From contig NW_026634157.1 in the NCBI RefSeq assembly GCF_024868665.1, positions 2,829-66,828 of the forward strand: 64,000 nucleotides of DNA. Direction: 5' to 3'. The stretch is from Triplophysa rosa. Lineage: Eukaryota; Chordata; Actinopteri; Cypriniformes; Nemacheilidae. The position numbers and the translations under genes are program-made. Below the pieces are notes generated by a model. It made no database searches. It was not told the DNA's origin and worked only from the letters and a program-made list of their open reading frames with translations. Positions 45,880 through 57,195 of this stretch are shown piece after piece; positions within the stretch are counted from its first letter, which is position 1; each line of letters opens with the position of its first letter.

Positions 45880-46119
45880 TCATGTGAATGCCATGTTAAC
45901 TAAATACTCATGTAAAAACTCATGTTTTTCACATGGAATTTCAGGGTTATAAAAGTTGTCTCTCTGCACAACTAAATCACCTTGCTGATGGGTCTTCTGT
46001 TCTATTGGAGTTTCTTCATTCTCTAAGCTTTTGTGCATTTCTGACTCTTTTTCAGAAGCATCTTCTTTCTCCAGCCTTGACTGACTATTATCTTTAGTTT
46101 TCTTATTTAAAAAGGACAT
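45880..46119 (-). pseudogene. Possible hAT transposase N-terminal scrap
   Basis: A 79-codon frame starting MSFLNKKTKDNSQSRLEKED, acidic/lysine-rich, within the composite hAT. The opening resembles N-termini of zinc-finger hAT proteins of fish, but no finger or catalytic block is seen. Weak call. Confidence 0.25.
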
Positions 46120-46260
46120 TATGTCCTTAGAATTTTTCTCTTCATTTTAACTGCAAATGGAAAATTATGAAAATGTGTAAATGAAACCTAAAGCTCGACT
46201 CTCAAATACACCACAAGTAATATACAGGACGGTATAGAATAAACTGTATTGATTACTTCT

Positions 46261-46465
46261 ACTCAACTCAACTTATTTATTAGGCCTGTTGACAAATTTT
46301 CATTGTTACAAAGCAGCTGTACATGAGACATATTGACTATAAGCAAAATAATTAAAGTTGTACCTGCAGAAACAAGAAAAGGTTGAAAACACAGAAGACA
46401 GACATACCCACATACAAAACACTCCACACACACAATATGCACACGTACTAACACACAGACACACA

Positions 46466-46509
<44 letters not shown>

Positions 46510-46660
46510 CGTACACAGACAAGTACGTGCACACACAAAGACACACACGCACAGTGAGAGCACACATTTAAGATAAAGGAGAGAGAAGCACAGGTCAAAT
46601 ATAACAGACTATAAATTTCTATATGCAATATTAATTAAGTAAAACTTTAAAATTCTAACT
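46261..46660 (-). mobile_element. 5'-truncated L2 3' end
   Basis: Inverted match to about 42535-42974 of the intact L2, including TACAACTTTAATTATTTTGC, the GT/CA-rich stretch and the TTGAGTTGAG tail. Only the 3'UTR is present, as is usual for dead-on-arrival LINE copies. Confidence 0.9.
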
Positions 46661-47100
46661 TGAACTCTGCTAATTCCTTGGGAATGACAGACCATTTATT
46701 TTAATTAGAAGGCAAAAGTGCATTTTATCAAACATTCACCCCAATAAATGTAAGTTGCATTTGATCTCATTTCATTAACAAATAACATTTCTTTAGTGTG
46801 TTACACGTTCTCTGGCAGCAGCTGATTCTTTGTATAGGCACGAGTCATGACTGCTTTATATGTAGATTTAATATGCGCAACACCGGAAAATATAGGTCAG
46901 TATTTTAATATGTGTAATGATATGCATTTTCGTTATATTTTTACAAAATATTTCCATTACCTGTATGATGTAGACGTAATCTTGCTGAAGGCGCACAGAC
47001 TGACATTGTTTGCGTCTTGCTTGCGTAATCTTCATTTTGGCACACAAGCATCGTTACTGCCACTCGCAGGACAAACTGTGCATTGCACCCGACATTATTA
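46661..47100. other. Spacer within the composite hAT
   Basis: AT-rich, no gene recognised. Confidence 0.35.
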
Positions 47101-48212
47101 GGGCCCGAGCACGGAGGAGCAAGCCACCGGCTTGCACCGCAGTGCAGAGCCCTATTGTTTCTGTGTTCTTCTCCCTCTTTGATCGCTAATTTGAAGGCCT
47201 AAACATGCTCAAAAGCTCACAATAACTTGCACACGCATCAGACCTGGCGAAAATTTACGTCTGATAAGGGTTTCAAAATTAGGCGTGGCAAAATGGCTCG
47301 CTAGCGCCACCTAGAACTGCCCAGACCGCTACGCAAAACATACATGCACCAAATTTGGTGGGCTCATAGAACACCCCGAATCATTAAGAAAAGTCTCTTA
47401 GAGCATATCTCTAAACCCAACAGGAAGTCCGTTATTTTTTATTTCCTGTGCAATTTGGTAAATGTTTTAAATTTGCAGGCGTCGTACTTTAACGAACTCC
47501 TCCTAGAGTTTTAATCCGATCAACATCATTTTCATGTCATTCTCATCTTAAGGCCTTTGTGAAGCTAAATTGCAGAGATCTTGACTTTTCGTGGCGTAAC
47601 GTGACCCTGCCAAAGTTTTGCGTTTCGCCATGAACAGGAAGTTGTTGTAACTCAGGCCTACAATGTCCAACAGGCCCCAGACTTCACACATTTGATAAAA
47701 GTCCTGGCCTGAAGACATCTACATGGTAATATTCAGATACTGTTATAGCGCCACCTGCAGGAAACAGGAAGTGGCATGTTTCAAACTGTGATGAACTCAT
47801 AGAGATTCAAACAGGTCAGCAATATATTTGGCCAGTATGATCTTCAGACCTTTGTGATGATACATTGCAAGTTTCTGACTTTTCGTTGAGGGGCGTGTCC
47901 GTGGCGGCCTGACAAAGTTTGATGTTTCACCATGAAACAGGAAGCTATAGTAACTCAGGCACACAATGTCTGACCGGCCTCACACTTCACATGTTTGATA
48001 ATATTCTTGGCCTGAACCATGTCAGTGTTCACTTATAGCAATAGCGCCACCAGCTGGCAAAAGGGAATGTGGCACATTTAAATAAATTACAAATCCTACT
48101 ATAATTCGCCTGCATTCATTTTATCGCCTGCCATTCATTGTTTTCCTTATGCAATCGGGTTGCGGTGGCACTTTCCGTGAGGGACCGATCATCGCTGCTC
48201 GCAGCTTTAATT
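47101..48212. repeat. Fish interspersed repeat (GGGCCCGAGC family)
   Basis: Begins AGGGCCCGAGCACGGAGG and ends GCTGCTCGCAGCTTTAA. The interior repeats TAGCGCCACC and CAGGAAGT motifs three times. This is a common non-coding repeat in cyprinids; its class is unsure. Confidence 0.55.
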
Positions 48213-48352
48213 TTGCATTATAATTGCTCGGTTGTGGTAAAAAATTCCAGAAACGATTCCAGATTTAGGGGGGCCAGTGGGGTGCCAAGTGTGCCTCTGC
48301 CCCCCCCCTAGAACCGCCCCTGGGGCCTACATAAAATGAGCCTTGATGACAG

Positions 48353-48745
48353 ACTGATTAGTATGGAAGCCCCTTTCCGCCAGGGTTGGGAATTTTTATT
48401 TTATTTTATAAGTCATTATTATAACTTAGTTTCTCATTATTTTGAGATACTAAGTCGAAATTTCGACTTTGTTACTCATAATAACGACTTAGTATCTCAT
48501 AATAATGAGAAACGAAGTCGAAATTTCGACTTAGTAACTCATAATAATGACTTAGTATCTCATAATAATGACTTCGTATCGCATAATAATGACAAACTTT
48601 CTCATAATAATGACTTAGTATCTCATAATAATGACTTAGTAGCTCATAATAATGAGAAACTAAGTCGAAATTTCGACTTAGTAACTCATAATAATGACTT
48701 AGTATCTCATAATATTGACAAACTTTCTCATAATAATGACTTAGA
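48353..48745. repeat. Second AT-rich tandem array (CTCATAATAATGACTTAGTA)
   Basis: About 17 units of roughly 20-21 bp, with some units inverted around GTCGAAATTTCGAC. The core TCATAATAATGA resembles the array at 918-1376. At 48362-48382 it starts with TATGGAAGCCCCTTTCCGCC, the inverted counterpart of the anchor beside the first array. The long + frame across it is not a gene. Confidence 0.88.
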
Positions 48746-49204
48746 AATAATGATGGTCAGAAAACGAATTTCAGACAAAGTGTTTAAGAGTTATAAGCAA
48801 TTATATAAAAGCATTATTTCTTACGAACGCTTGGTGGCGCTGTCTTGAAACTTCAAGGGTATGTTGGGATTTTAATTCGGGGACGTGTCTAATTTGGTGC
48901 CGATATATCATACAGTTAAAAAGAAATCGTGATTAATGACAAATTTAAAAATAGTGTACAGACCGGTCATCCAATCATGACAGAATCGTAATCATACGAT
49001 CCGACTTGTCCCGAGGAACCCGTAGACAGAGATCTCGATTTTCTGACAAACATTTCAAAAGTTACGAGCAAAAATAGCCATTTTTCAAATCTTGCGACCC
49101 ATAGGTGGCACTGTTCCCCATTTTGGAAAGGACCCCCAGTCCGAGGTCGATGTAGCATACAAAGTTTGTACCGATAGATCAAAGAATGGCCGAGTTACAG
49201 CCTA
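48746..49204. other. Non-coding interspersed repeat
   Basis: Contains TTGGTGGCGCTGTCTTGAAA and CATAGGTGGCACTG blocks, as found in common fish repeats. No gene. Confidence 0.4.
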
Positions 49205-49269
49205 CGATCCATTTTTGGTTCAACTTCGAAAAGTTTGCGACCTCATAACTTTTGAACAACAGTTTATTT

Positions 49270-49540
49270 AACTTTAAAAATAATAAAGCACCGGGTAGTA
49301 ACTTTTTGTGACTCTTTATCTAAATTTTTGTTGGCGGTTTACGAAGAAGCACTTGGTAATGGATGCCTTTCATCATCAATGAGAGAGGGTGATATTACTC
49401 TAATACCAAACAGATCCTCTTTTGGTCGACAATTGGCGCCAAATTATATTATTAAATAATGACTTTAAAATATTGTCATATATCCTGGCAGAACGGCTTA
49501 AATACGGTCTGGATGACTTAATTGCGCGTACGTGTAATTG
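49270..49540 (+). pseudogene. LINE-1-type reverse transcriptase fragment
   Basis: One frame reads NKAPGS (about 49290). A second reads VYEEALGNGCLSSSMREGDI followed by TLIPN (from 49337). After a one-base shift, NWRQIILLNNDFKILSYILA and RLKYGLDDLI appear (to about 49520). These are the conserved N-terminal RT blocks of vertebrate L1. Frameshifts and both-end truncation make it dead. Confidence 0.8.
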
Positions 49541-50009
49541 ATTAATCGTGTCGTATTAAGTCTAAACGCTGTATTGTAGCTTTGTTTATTTCCGCTTTTG
49601 TCACATGTTGAAGTTGCTTTGTTATCGTGCCGGTTTCGCTTGTTACTCTGAGCTATTGGGAGGCGTGTCCAAACCCAGGTAAAGGATTTAAAAACCGTGA
49701 ACAGTGCCCAGTTTGTGGGAGAATCATTTTGTTGCAGCTAAAGTCAACTGGAGCGCGTAAGTGTAATTGATTAATCGTGTCTTCTTGAGTCTAAACACTG
49801 TATCGTAGCTTTGTTTATTTCTGCTTTTGTCATGTGTTGAAGTCGCTTTGTTATCGTGCCGGTTTCGCTTGTTACTCTGAGCTATTGGGAGGCGTGTCCT
49901 GCTGAATTCAGCCACGTGATCCAGACAGGTATTTAAGTGCGATTAACCACCGCGGCAGCGGTCGCGTGCAGCCCTCACGGTCCGTGTACCTTCGGATAAT
50001 TAATTTATT

Positions 50010-50196
50010 CGTTTTTGTTTTCAAAACAGAAAAACAAATAAACCGTTCATTTTTTACATGGTTTGGTTTTTTTGTATATTAATTTGATGCACTTAAAGAA
50101 ATATTGAGGAAAACAAACCAAAAATGTGTCTCGTATACAGTGGAATATGTAAAAAATGAACGGTTTATTTGTTTTTCTGTTTTGAAAACAAAAACG
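50010..50196. repeat. Perfect 50-bp-arm inverted repeat
   Basis: Arms 50010-50059 and 50147-50196 are exact complements over 50 bases by eye, with an 87-bp loop. First of two adjacent foldbacks. Confidence 0.92.
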
Positions 50197-50211
50197 AACG
50201 TACATGGACCG

Positions 50212-50587
50212 ATTATGAATTTGTGGGTACAGATTTCAAAAACTGAGGGGACGGTTTACAAAATCGAGAGCACGGATTGTAAACTCGTGGGTACAGTTTA
50301 TTAATACGAGAGCACGGTTTTGTAAACTGAGGGAACGAATTACAAAACTGTGGCCACGGATTTGCGGGTCTTGTTTTTTTTTCTCCGAGGGGTGCAGACG
50401 GGCTCCGTAGAAACACGAAGTTCCCTCAGTTTAAAAACCCGTACTCACAGATTCTAAAACCCTTCCCACAGTTTACAAAACCGTGCTCTCAGATTAATAA
50501 ACTGTACCCACGAGTTTACAATCCGTGCTCTCAGTTTTGTAAACCGTCCCTTCAGTTTTTGAAATCTGTACCCACAAATTCATAATT
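50212..50587. repeat. Long inverted repeat (about 115-bp arms)
   Basis: Arms about 50212-50328 and 50470-50587 are near complements, built of repeated TTTACAA/GTGGGTACAG/GAGAGCACGG steps that are also quasi-tandem within each arm. Probably a foldback or MITE-like element. Confidence 0.88.
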
Positions 50588-50728
50588 TGTGAAAAAGTCT
50601 CTGAGAGTGGAATACTCCAGGTCACCACAGGCTCTACAAGAATGCAGCGCTGTCTTGTCTTCCACTACACCAGCTCCCTTTTCCAGATAAGGATGAGGCT
50701 GTTGGAGCGTATCTAGCACAGCATTCAT
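50588..50728 (-). other. Short coding-like frame, unrecognised
   Basis: On the minus strand an ATG at 50728 opens a frame starting MNAVLDTLQQPHPYLEKGAG and later CRACGDLEYS. It runs into the foldback. The composition looks protein-like and the other copy changes one codon (Ser to Phe). No family recognised; could be an exon scrap. Confidence 0.2.
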
Positions 50729-50768
50729 GATTTAACACACGTTACCAAAGCGTTAATGTGATACTCAC

Positions 50769-51526
50769 TAGGGCTGTGCAAAATTTTCGATACATGTAAC
50801 TATCGCAATATTTTTTTTCCGACAGTTTATCGATAATTTTTTTTAAATCATGTCATATACGGCCAAATGTAAGTGTGCATTGCGAAAAATATAAGAACGG
50901 TTGGAGCTCTCAGAGCTGATGTGTGGGTGTGCTTTGGTTTTCAAAATAAGTAATGGAGTAATGAGTTAATATAAAATAATGCTGTTTGTAAGCTTTGCAA
51001 GTCATGACACAAGTCACTTGGCTACTGCAGTGCATTAGACAAAAAGTTTATTAAGAAAAGTAACAATGACATTTATTGTGCTTTCACGGATGTGACACCA
51101 GCGCATTTACAGCACGGATGAACCAGAGGTTTTATGCTGCCCATGTTCATTGTTTTAACTGTAATGCACCACAGCAGCCAAGTGACTTGCATGACCCACC
51201 TTATTCCCCTAATAAATCTTATGCTACCCACTAGAGGTGCGCAATCCACAGTTTGAGAACCCAAACTTCTGATGTAAAGGTCCATGCATCGCACATCATG
51301 GCCACTCTGCAGAGGTAAGGGATGTTTTTACACTTATCCTTACAGAAAACCGCAGGTGGTGCACAGCATGTTGTATTTCTATCTCTACTTTTTACATTTT
51401 CTATTTAAAGTATTGCAATATATTGCAAATGTGTATCGTATCGAAATACATAGCAATATATTGTACCGTGACCCATCTATCGTGATATGTGTCGTATCGG
51501 GAGGCACTTGCCAATACACAGCCCTA
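50769..51526. mobile_element. Non-autonomous hAT element (copy 1)
   Basis: Ends TAGGGCTGTGCAAAATTTTC and GCCAATACACAGCCCTA. The target duplication ATACTCAC/ATACCCAC has one mismatch. Sub-terminal CGATA/TATCG-rich arms, no transposase. Confidence 0.85.
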
Positions 51527-51534
51527 ATACCCAC

Positions 51535-52001
51535 ATAGATGTTGGGCAAGTTATTAAACGTTTTTTAACGAGTTTAAATTTTTTGGTTTTTAATGGGTCA
51601 GATGGTATATGTTTCCTTCGGTTGTGTATGTTTGGTACATCTACATACTGTATATACAGTAGTCAACACTTGAATTGGTTCAAAAAAGTTAATCAAAGTT
51701 GTCCTAAGACAAGAACGAGTATTGTTCACAATTCAGGTACAACACAACTTTGATGAAAGATTTGATCCACTTAAATTGTTCAATAGTTTATTTTAACAAT
51801 TGCAATGTTGTGATGTGAGTTAGGTATTAACAGTGCTATAGGATACATTTTCTTATGATTTGGAGTAATGTAAATACAACTTCATTGAATTAACTATAAA
51901 TGCATATCTGCTTGATATATATATATATGATCATAAACAAGTTTTATACCGTAAGACAATCCGTGTTTGTGATTTTTTTACTGGTTGTCATAAAAATGGA
52001 G
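51535..52001. other. AT-rich spacer
   Basis: No gene; short (TA)n at 51919. Confidence 0.35.
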
Positions 52002-52152
52002 CTATTCAAAACCTTTGTAAGTGCCTCCTTCTTCAGGAAACTGTCTTCTAATGGCTGACACAACACATGAAGGCAAGGGTTTCCTAATGTGCCTACCCAG
52101 AATGCCGTAGGCCCAGCGGACAACTTGCCTGTATGCTGAGTAGCTGTATTGT
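52002..52152 (-). pseudogene. P2X7 C-terminal-domain-like terminal exon
   Basis: On the minus strand an acceptor-like ...CCAG is followed by RQYSYSAYRQVVRWAYGILG, PSCVVSAIRRQFPEEGGTY, KGFE and a TAG. This is the pattern at the end of the P2X7 cytosolic tail domain, which recurs in many fish repeat-linked genes. A preceding cysteine-containing minus-strand stretch (52673-52428) may be an upstream exon but does not join cleanly. Probably a repeat-borne gene scrap. Confidence 0.45.
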
Positions 52153-52602
52153 CTGGACATAGGGACAAAATATCAGTATTGATCGTCTTATACTAATGAG
52201 ATTAAAAAGTGTGACATAGGTAGTTATAACGTAAATATATGCAACTTGTATATAAGAAACAGAATTATATTGTTATAATATATAAATCTTTAATTTCCTA
52301 TTTATTTATACATACTATTATTTAGCTCCGAGTAATAAATTGTCTTCTCAGTCTGCCCTAAACATATTCATGTCTGCTGGCCTGGAGTGGTCCATGCTCC
52401 TGTCTGAAGTGCATATAGGCTATGGGTTCAGACAGCAAGCCTCCAGAGTCCGGCACTGGATATCGGGGTGACATTGTGCACTAAAGCCCAGTATGCATCC
52501 AACTCCCTGCAGTACTGACTTTCTTCAGCTGAGCACCTATAAAACAAAATGTGTTTATCTCTCTCCTGCGGTAATGAGGCTGCATGGTGGGCTTCATAGT
52601 CC

Positions 52603-52776
52603 GGCTTCCGGTTCAATTTCGAGGATTTCAAGAAGGAGATGATAAAGGTGTTCGACCGCTCGGTGTTCGGCAAAGAAGCCTCTAAGCTCCTGGCGGCTCT
52701 CGGGCAGGGTAAACGCTCCGTAGCGGACTACGCTATCGAATTCCGTACTATGGCGGCAACCCGCTATATCACGTAA
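52603..52776 (+). pseudogene. Gypsy-type gag fragment
   Basis: Reads FRFNFEDFKKEMIKVFDRSV then LLAALGQGKRSVADYAIEFR and a stop; 58 codons. This matches the retrotransposon gag capsid motif (F-x2-F, LR/LG-QG-SV-DYA-FR). Too short to function; no adjacent pol. Confidence 0.7.
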
Positions 52777-53533
52777 CGTTCCCAGCTAAACGTTACTTTA
52801 AGCGTTTTAAAGAACTTTAAAGCCAGTACATCAATATTTCTCATCATTGGGGGAGGAGCTTCACCTACATCAATTAAAGTAAACATTATAACATGTTAGA
52901 ATAAAAAACAAGGAGGAAACAGAATTTGACGGTGAAAAATATAGCTGTCGAAATGCGTTCCTTTACCCCAACGATGAGAAATATTGATGTAATGGCTTTA
53001 AAGTGGCTGTTTCTGTTCCAGTTGTGGGAGGAGCTTCACCTACATCAGTCTAAGTAAACATTATAATATATTAGAATAAAAAACAAGGAGGAAATAGAAT
53101 TCGATGGTGAAATTTATAGCTGACAAAATGCATTCCCTTATCCCAATGATGAGAAATATTATTGTAACATTTGTTATGCTAAATTGGCTGTGACACTAAC
53201 CCTAAGTGACAAAAACATGCACGCTGCTATTTCGATTGACAATTGAAATTACCGTTCCTACACTACTTTTAATATGTATTTTGAAATGCATATTTTAACG
53301 CTCTTTAAGTTGCAAAATTAAAATTAAAATGCATTCCCCGGGTTAAGTATATGTGTTTAAGGTAGCCAAGCAAAACTGTTGCAAAATGATCATTCAAATG
53401 TTATTTTCCCTAAATGCATTAACATTCACGGGTTGAGCATTTTGGATTGCATTTTCATTACACAGCGCGCCGAGTTTTGCAAAATTCAATGTGGACTTTA
53501 GAACGCATTTCGAGCTGGCCACGCCCCCTCCCC
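52777..53533. repeat. Duplicated ~190-bp block and spacer
   Basis: GGAGGAGCTTCACCTACATC and the downstream AAAAAACAAGGAGGAAA recur about 190 bp apart (52850-52925 and 53025-53100). No gene. The same in copy 2. Confidence 0.7.
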
Positions 53534-53598
53534 CGATCCATTTTTGGTTCAACTTCGAAAAGTTTGCGACCTCATAACTTTTGAACAACAGTTTATTT

Positions 53599-53869
53599 AA
53601 CTTTAAAAATAATAAAGCACCGGGTAGTAACTTTTTGTGACTCTTTATCTAAATTTTTGTTGGCGGTTTACGAAGAAGCACTTGGTAATGGATGCCTTTC
53701 ATCATCAATGAGAGAGGGTGATATTACTCTAATACCAAACAGATCCTCTTTTGGTCGACAATTGGCGCCAAATTATATTATTAAATAATGACTTTAAAAT
53801 ATTGTCATATATCCTGGCAGAACGGCTTAAATACGGTCTGGATGACTTAATTGCGCGTACGTGTAGTTG
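53599..53869 (+). pseudogene. LINE-1 RT fragment (copy 2)
   Basis: Duplicate of 49270-49540 with the same frameshift; one base differs at 53866. Confidence 0.8.
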
Positions 53870-54338
53870 ATTAATCGTGTCGTATTAAGTCTAAACGCTG
53901 TATTGTAGCTTTGTTTATTTCCGCTTTTGTCACATGTTGAAGTTGCTTTGTTATCGTGCCGGTTTCGCTTGTTACTCTGAGCTATTGGGAGGCGTGTCCA
54001 AACCCAGGTAAAGGATTTAAAAACCGTGAACAGTGCCCAGTTTGTGGGAGAATCATTTTGTTGCAGCTAAAGTCAACTGGAGCGCGTAAGTGTAATTGAT
54101 TAATCGTGTCTTCTTGAGTCTAAACACTGTATCGTAGCTTTGTTTATTTCTGCTTTTGTCATGTGTTGAAGTCGCTTTGTTATCGTGCCGGTTTCGCTTG
54201 TTACTCTGAGCTATTGGGAGGCGTGTCCTGCTGAATTCAGCCACGTGATCCAGACAGGTATTTAAGTGCGATTAACCACCGCGGCAGCGGTCGCGTGCAG
54301 CCCTCACGGTCCGTGTACCTTCGGATAATTAATTTATT

Positions 54339-54916
54339 CGTTTTTGTTTTCAAAACAGAAAAACAAATAAACCGTTCATTTTTTACATGGTTTGGTTTTT
54401 TTGTATATTAATTTGATGCACTTAAAGAAATATTGAGGAAAACAAACCAAAAATGTGTCTCGTATACAGTGGAATATGTAAAAAATGAACGGTTTATTTG
54501 TTTTTCTGTTTTGAAAACAAAAACGAACGTACATGGACCGATTATGAATTTGTGGGTACAGATTTCAAAAACTGAGGGGACGGTTTACAAAATCGAGAGC
54601 ACGGATTGTAAACTCGTGGGTACAGTTTATTAATACGAGAGCACGGTTTTGTAAACTGAGGGAACGAATTACAAAACTGTGGCCACGGATTTGCGGGTCT
54701 TGTTTTTTTTTCTCCGAGGGGTGCAGACGGGCTCCGTAGAAACACGAAGTTCCCTCAGTTTAAAAACCCGTACTCACAGATTCTAAAACCCTTCCCACAG
54801 TTTACAAAACCGTGCTCTCAGATTAATAAACTGTACCCACGAGTTTACAATCCGTGCTCTCAGTTTTGTAAACCGTCCCTTCAGTTTTTGAAATCTGTAC
54901 CCACAAATTCATAATT
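54339..54916. repeat. Foldback pair (copy 2)
   Basis: Duplicate of the inverted repeats at 50010-50196 and 50212-50587. Confidence 0.9.
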
Positions 54917-55097
54917 TGTGAAAAAGTCTCTGAGAGTGGAATACTCCAGGTCACCACAGGCTCTACAAAAATGCAGCGCTGTCTTGTCTTCCACTACACC
55001 AGCTCCCTTTTCCAGATAAGGATGAGGCTGTTGGAGCGTATCTAGCACAGCATTCATGATTTAACACACGTTACCAAAGCGTTAATGTGATACTCAC

Positions 55098-55945
55098 TAG
55101 GGCTGTGCAAAATTTTCGATACATGTAACTATCGCAATATTTTTTTTCCGACAGTTTATCGATAATTTTTTTTAAATCATGTCATATACGGCCAAATGTA
55201 AGTGTGCATTGCGAAAAATATAAGAACGGTTGGAGCTCTCAGAGCTGATGTGTGGGTGTGCTTTGGTTTTCAAAATAAGTAATGGAGTAATGAGTTAATA
55301 TAAAATAATGCTGTTTGTAAGCTTTGCAAGTCATGACACAAGTCACTTGGCTACTGCAGTGCATTAGACAAAAAGTTTATTAAGAAAAGTAACAATGACA
55401 TTTATTGTGCTTTCNGCAAGTCATGACACAAGTCACTTGGCTACTGCAGTGCATTAGACAAAAAGTTTATTAAGAAAAGTAACAATGACATTTATTGTGC
55501 TTTCACGGATGTGACACCAGCGCATTTACAGCACGGATGAACCAGAGGTTTTATGCTGCCCATGTTCATTGTTTTAACTGTAATGCACCACAGCAGCCAA
55601 GTGACTTGCATGACCCACCTTATTCCCCTAATAAATCTTATGCTACCCACTAGAGGTGCGCAATCCACAGTTTGAGAACCCAAACTTCTGATGTAAAGGT
55701 CCATGCATCGCACATCATGGCCACTCTGCAGAGGTAAGGGATGTTTTTACACTTATCCTTACAGAAAACCGCAGGTGGTGCACAGCATGTTGTATTTCTA
55801 TCTCTACTTTTTACATTTTCTATTTAAAGTATTGCAATATATTGCAAATGTGTATCGTATCGAAATACATAGCAATATATTGTACCGTGACCCATCTATC
55901 GTGATATGTGTCGTATCGGGAGGCACTTGCCAATACACAGCCCTA
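55098..55945. mobile_element. Non-autonomous hAT element (copy 2, with N)
   Basis: Duplicate of 50769-51526, enlarged by 90 bp through the assembly anomaly at 55326-55504. Confidence 0.85.
55326..55504. other. Single N flanked by an exact 89-bp direct repeat
   Basis: 55326-55414 and 55416-55504 are identical and are separated by one N at 55415. Copy 1 has the 89 bp only once. This is the usual trace of two overlapping contigs joined without merging. Confidence 0.9.
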
Positions 55946-56420
55946 ATACCCACATAGATGTTGGGCAAGTTATTAAACGTTTTTTAACGAGTTTAAATTT
56001 TTTGGTTTTTAATGGGTCAGATGGTATATGTTTCCTTCGGTTGTGTATGTTTGGTACATCTACATACTGTATATACAGTAGTCAACACTTGAATTGGTTC
56101 AAAAAAGTTAATCAAAGTTGTCCTAAGACAAGAACGAGTATTGTTCACAATTCAGGTACAACACAACTTTGATGAAAGATTTGATCCACTTAAATTGTTC
56201 AATAGTTTATTTTAACAATTGCAATGTTGTGATGTGAGTTAGGTATTAACAGTGCTATAGGATACATTTTCTTATGATTTGGAGTAATGTAAATACAACT
56301 TCATTGAATTAACTATAAATGCATATCTGCTTGATATATATATATATGATCATAAACAAGTTTTATACCGTAAGACAATCCGTGTTTGTGATTTTTTTAC
56401 TGGTTGTCATAAAAATGGAG

Positions 56421-56571
56421 CTATTCAAAACCTTTGTAAGTGCCTCCTTCTTCAGGAAACTGTCTTCTAATGGCTGAAACAACACATGAAGGCAAGGGTT
56501 TCCTAATGTGCCTACCCAGAATGCCGTAGGCCCAGCGGACAACTTGCCTGTATGCTGAGTAGCTGTATTGT
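56421..56571 (-). pseudogene. P2X7-tail-like exon (copy 2)
   Basis: Duplicate of 52002-52152, with one base change near 56479. Confidence 0.45.
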
Positions 56572-57021
56572 CTGGACATAGGGACAAAATATCAGTATTG
56601 ATCGTCTTATACTAATGAGATTAAAAAGTGTGACATAGGTAGTTATAACGTAAATATATGCAACTTGTATATAAGAAACAGAATTATATTGTTATAATAT
56701 ATAAATCTTTAATTTCCTATTTATTTATACATACTATTATTTAGCTCCGAGTAATAAATTGTCTTCTCAGTCTGCCCTAAACATATTCATGTCTGCTGGC
56801 CTGGAGTGGTCCATGCTCCTGTCTGAAGTGCATATAGGCTATGGGTTCAGACAGCAAGCCTCCAGAGTCCGGCACTGGATATCGGGGTGACATTGTGCAC
56901 TAAAGCCCAGTATGCATCCAACTCCCTGCAGTACTGACTTTCTTCAGCTGAGCACCTATAAAACAAAATGTGTTTATCTCTCTCCTGCGGTAATGAGGCT
57001 GCATGGTGGGCTTCATAGTCC

Positions 57022-57195
57022 GGCTTCCGGTTCAATTTCGAGGATTTCAAGAAGGAGATGATAAAGGTGTTCGACCGCTCGGTGTTCGGCAAAGAAGCCT
57101 CTAAGCTCCTGGCGGCTCTCGGGCAGGGTAAACGCTCCGTAGCGGACTACGCTATCGAATTCCGTACTATGGCGGCAACCCGCTATATCACGTAA
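57022..57195 (+). pseudogene. Gypsy-type gag fragment (copy 2)
   Basis: Duplicate of 52603-52776. Confidence 0.7.

Larger units (their letters stand above)
44539..48323. mobile_element. Composite hAT element with nested insertions
   Basis: Ends CAGTGGCAGTTCTAG and the complement of CCAGGGGCGGTTCTAG. The 8-bp duplication GGCCTACA is exact at 44531-44538 and 48324-48331. Poly-G runs lie just inside both ends (44569-44590 and the C run at 48300). It hosts a solo LTR, an L2 tail and another repeat. A minus-strand frame at 45880-46119 may be a transposase scrap. Confidence 0.85.
49205..53533. repeat. 4.3-kb direct duplication, copy 1
   Basis: Starts CGATCCATTTTTGGTTCAAC and ends CACGCCCCCTCCCC. 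It is repeated immediately at 53534-57951 with only a few differences seen (for example 49537 A/G, 50640 G/A, 52060 C/A). Holds an L1 fragment, a two-unit internal repeat (49524-49670 and 49753-49899), two hairpins, a hAT element, a P2X7-tail-like exon, a gag scrap and a ~190-bp duplicated block (about 52800-53190). Confidence 0.95.

Noticed and set aside
48336..48848. 170-codon frame across the second array
   Set aside because: Low-complexity DLVSHNND-type repeats from the tandem array.
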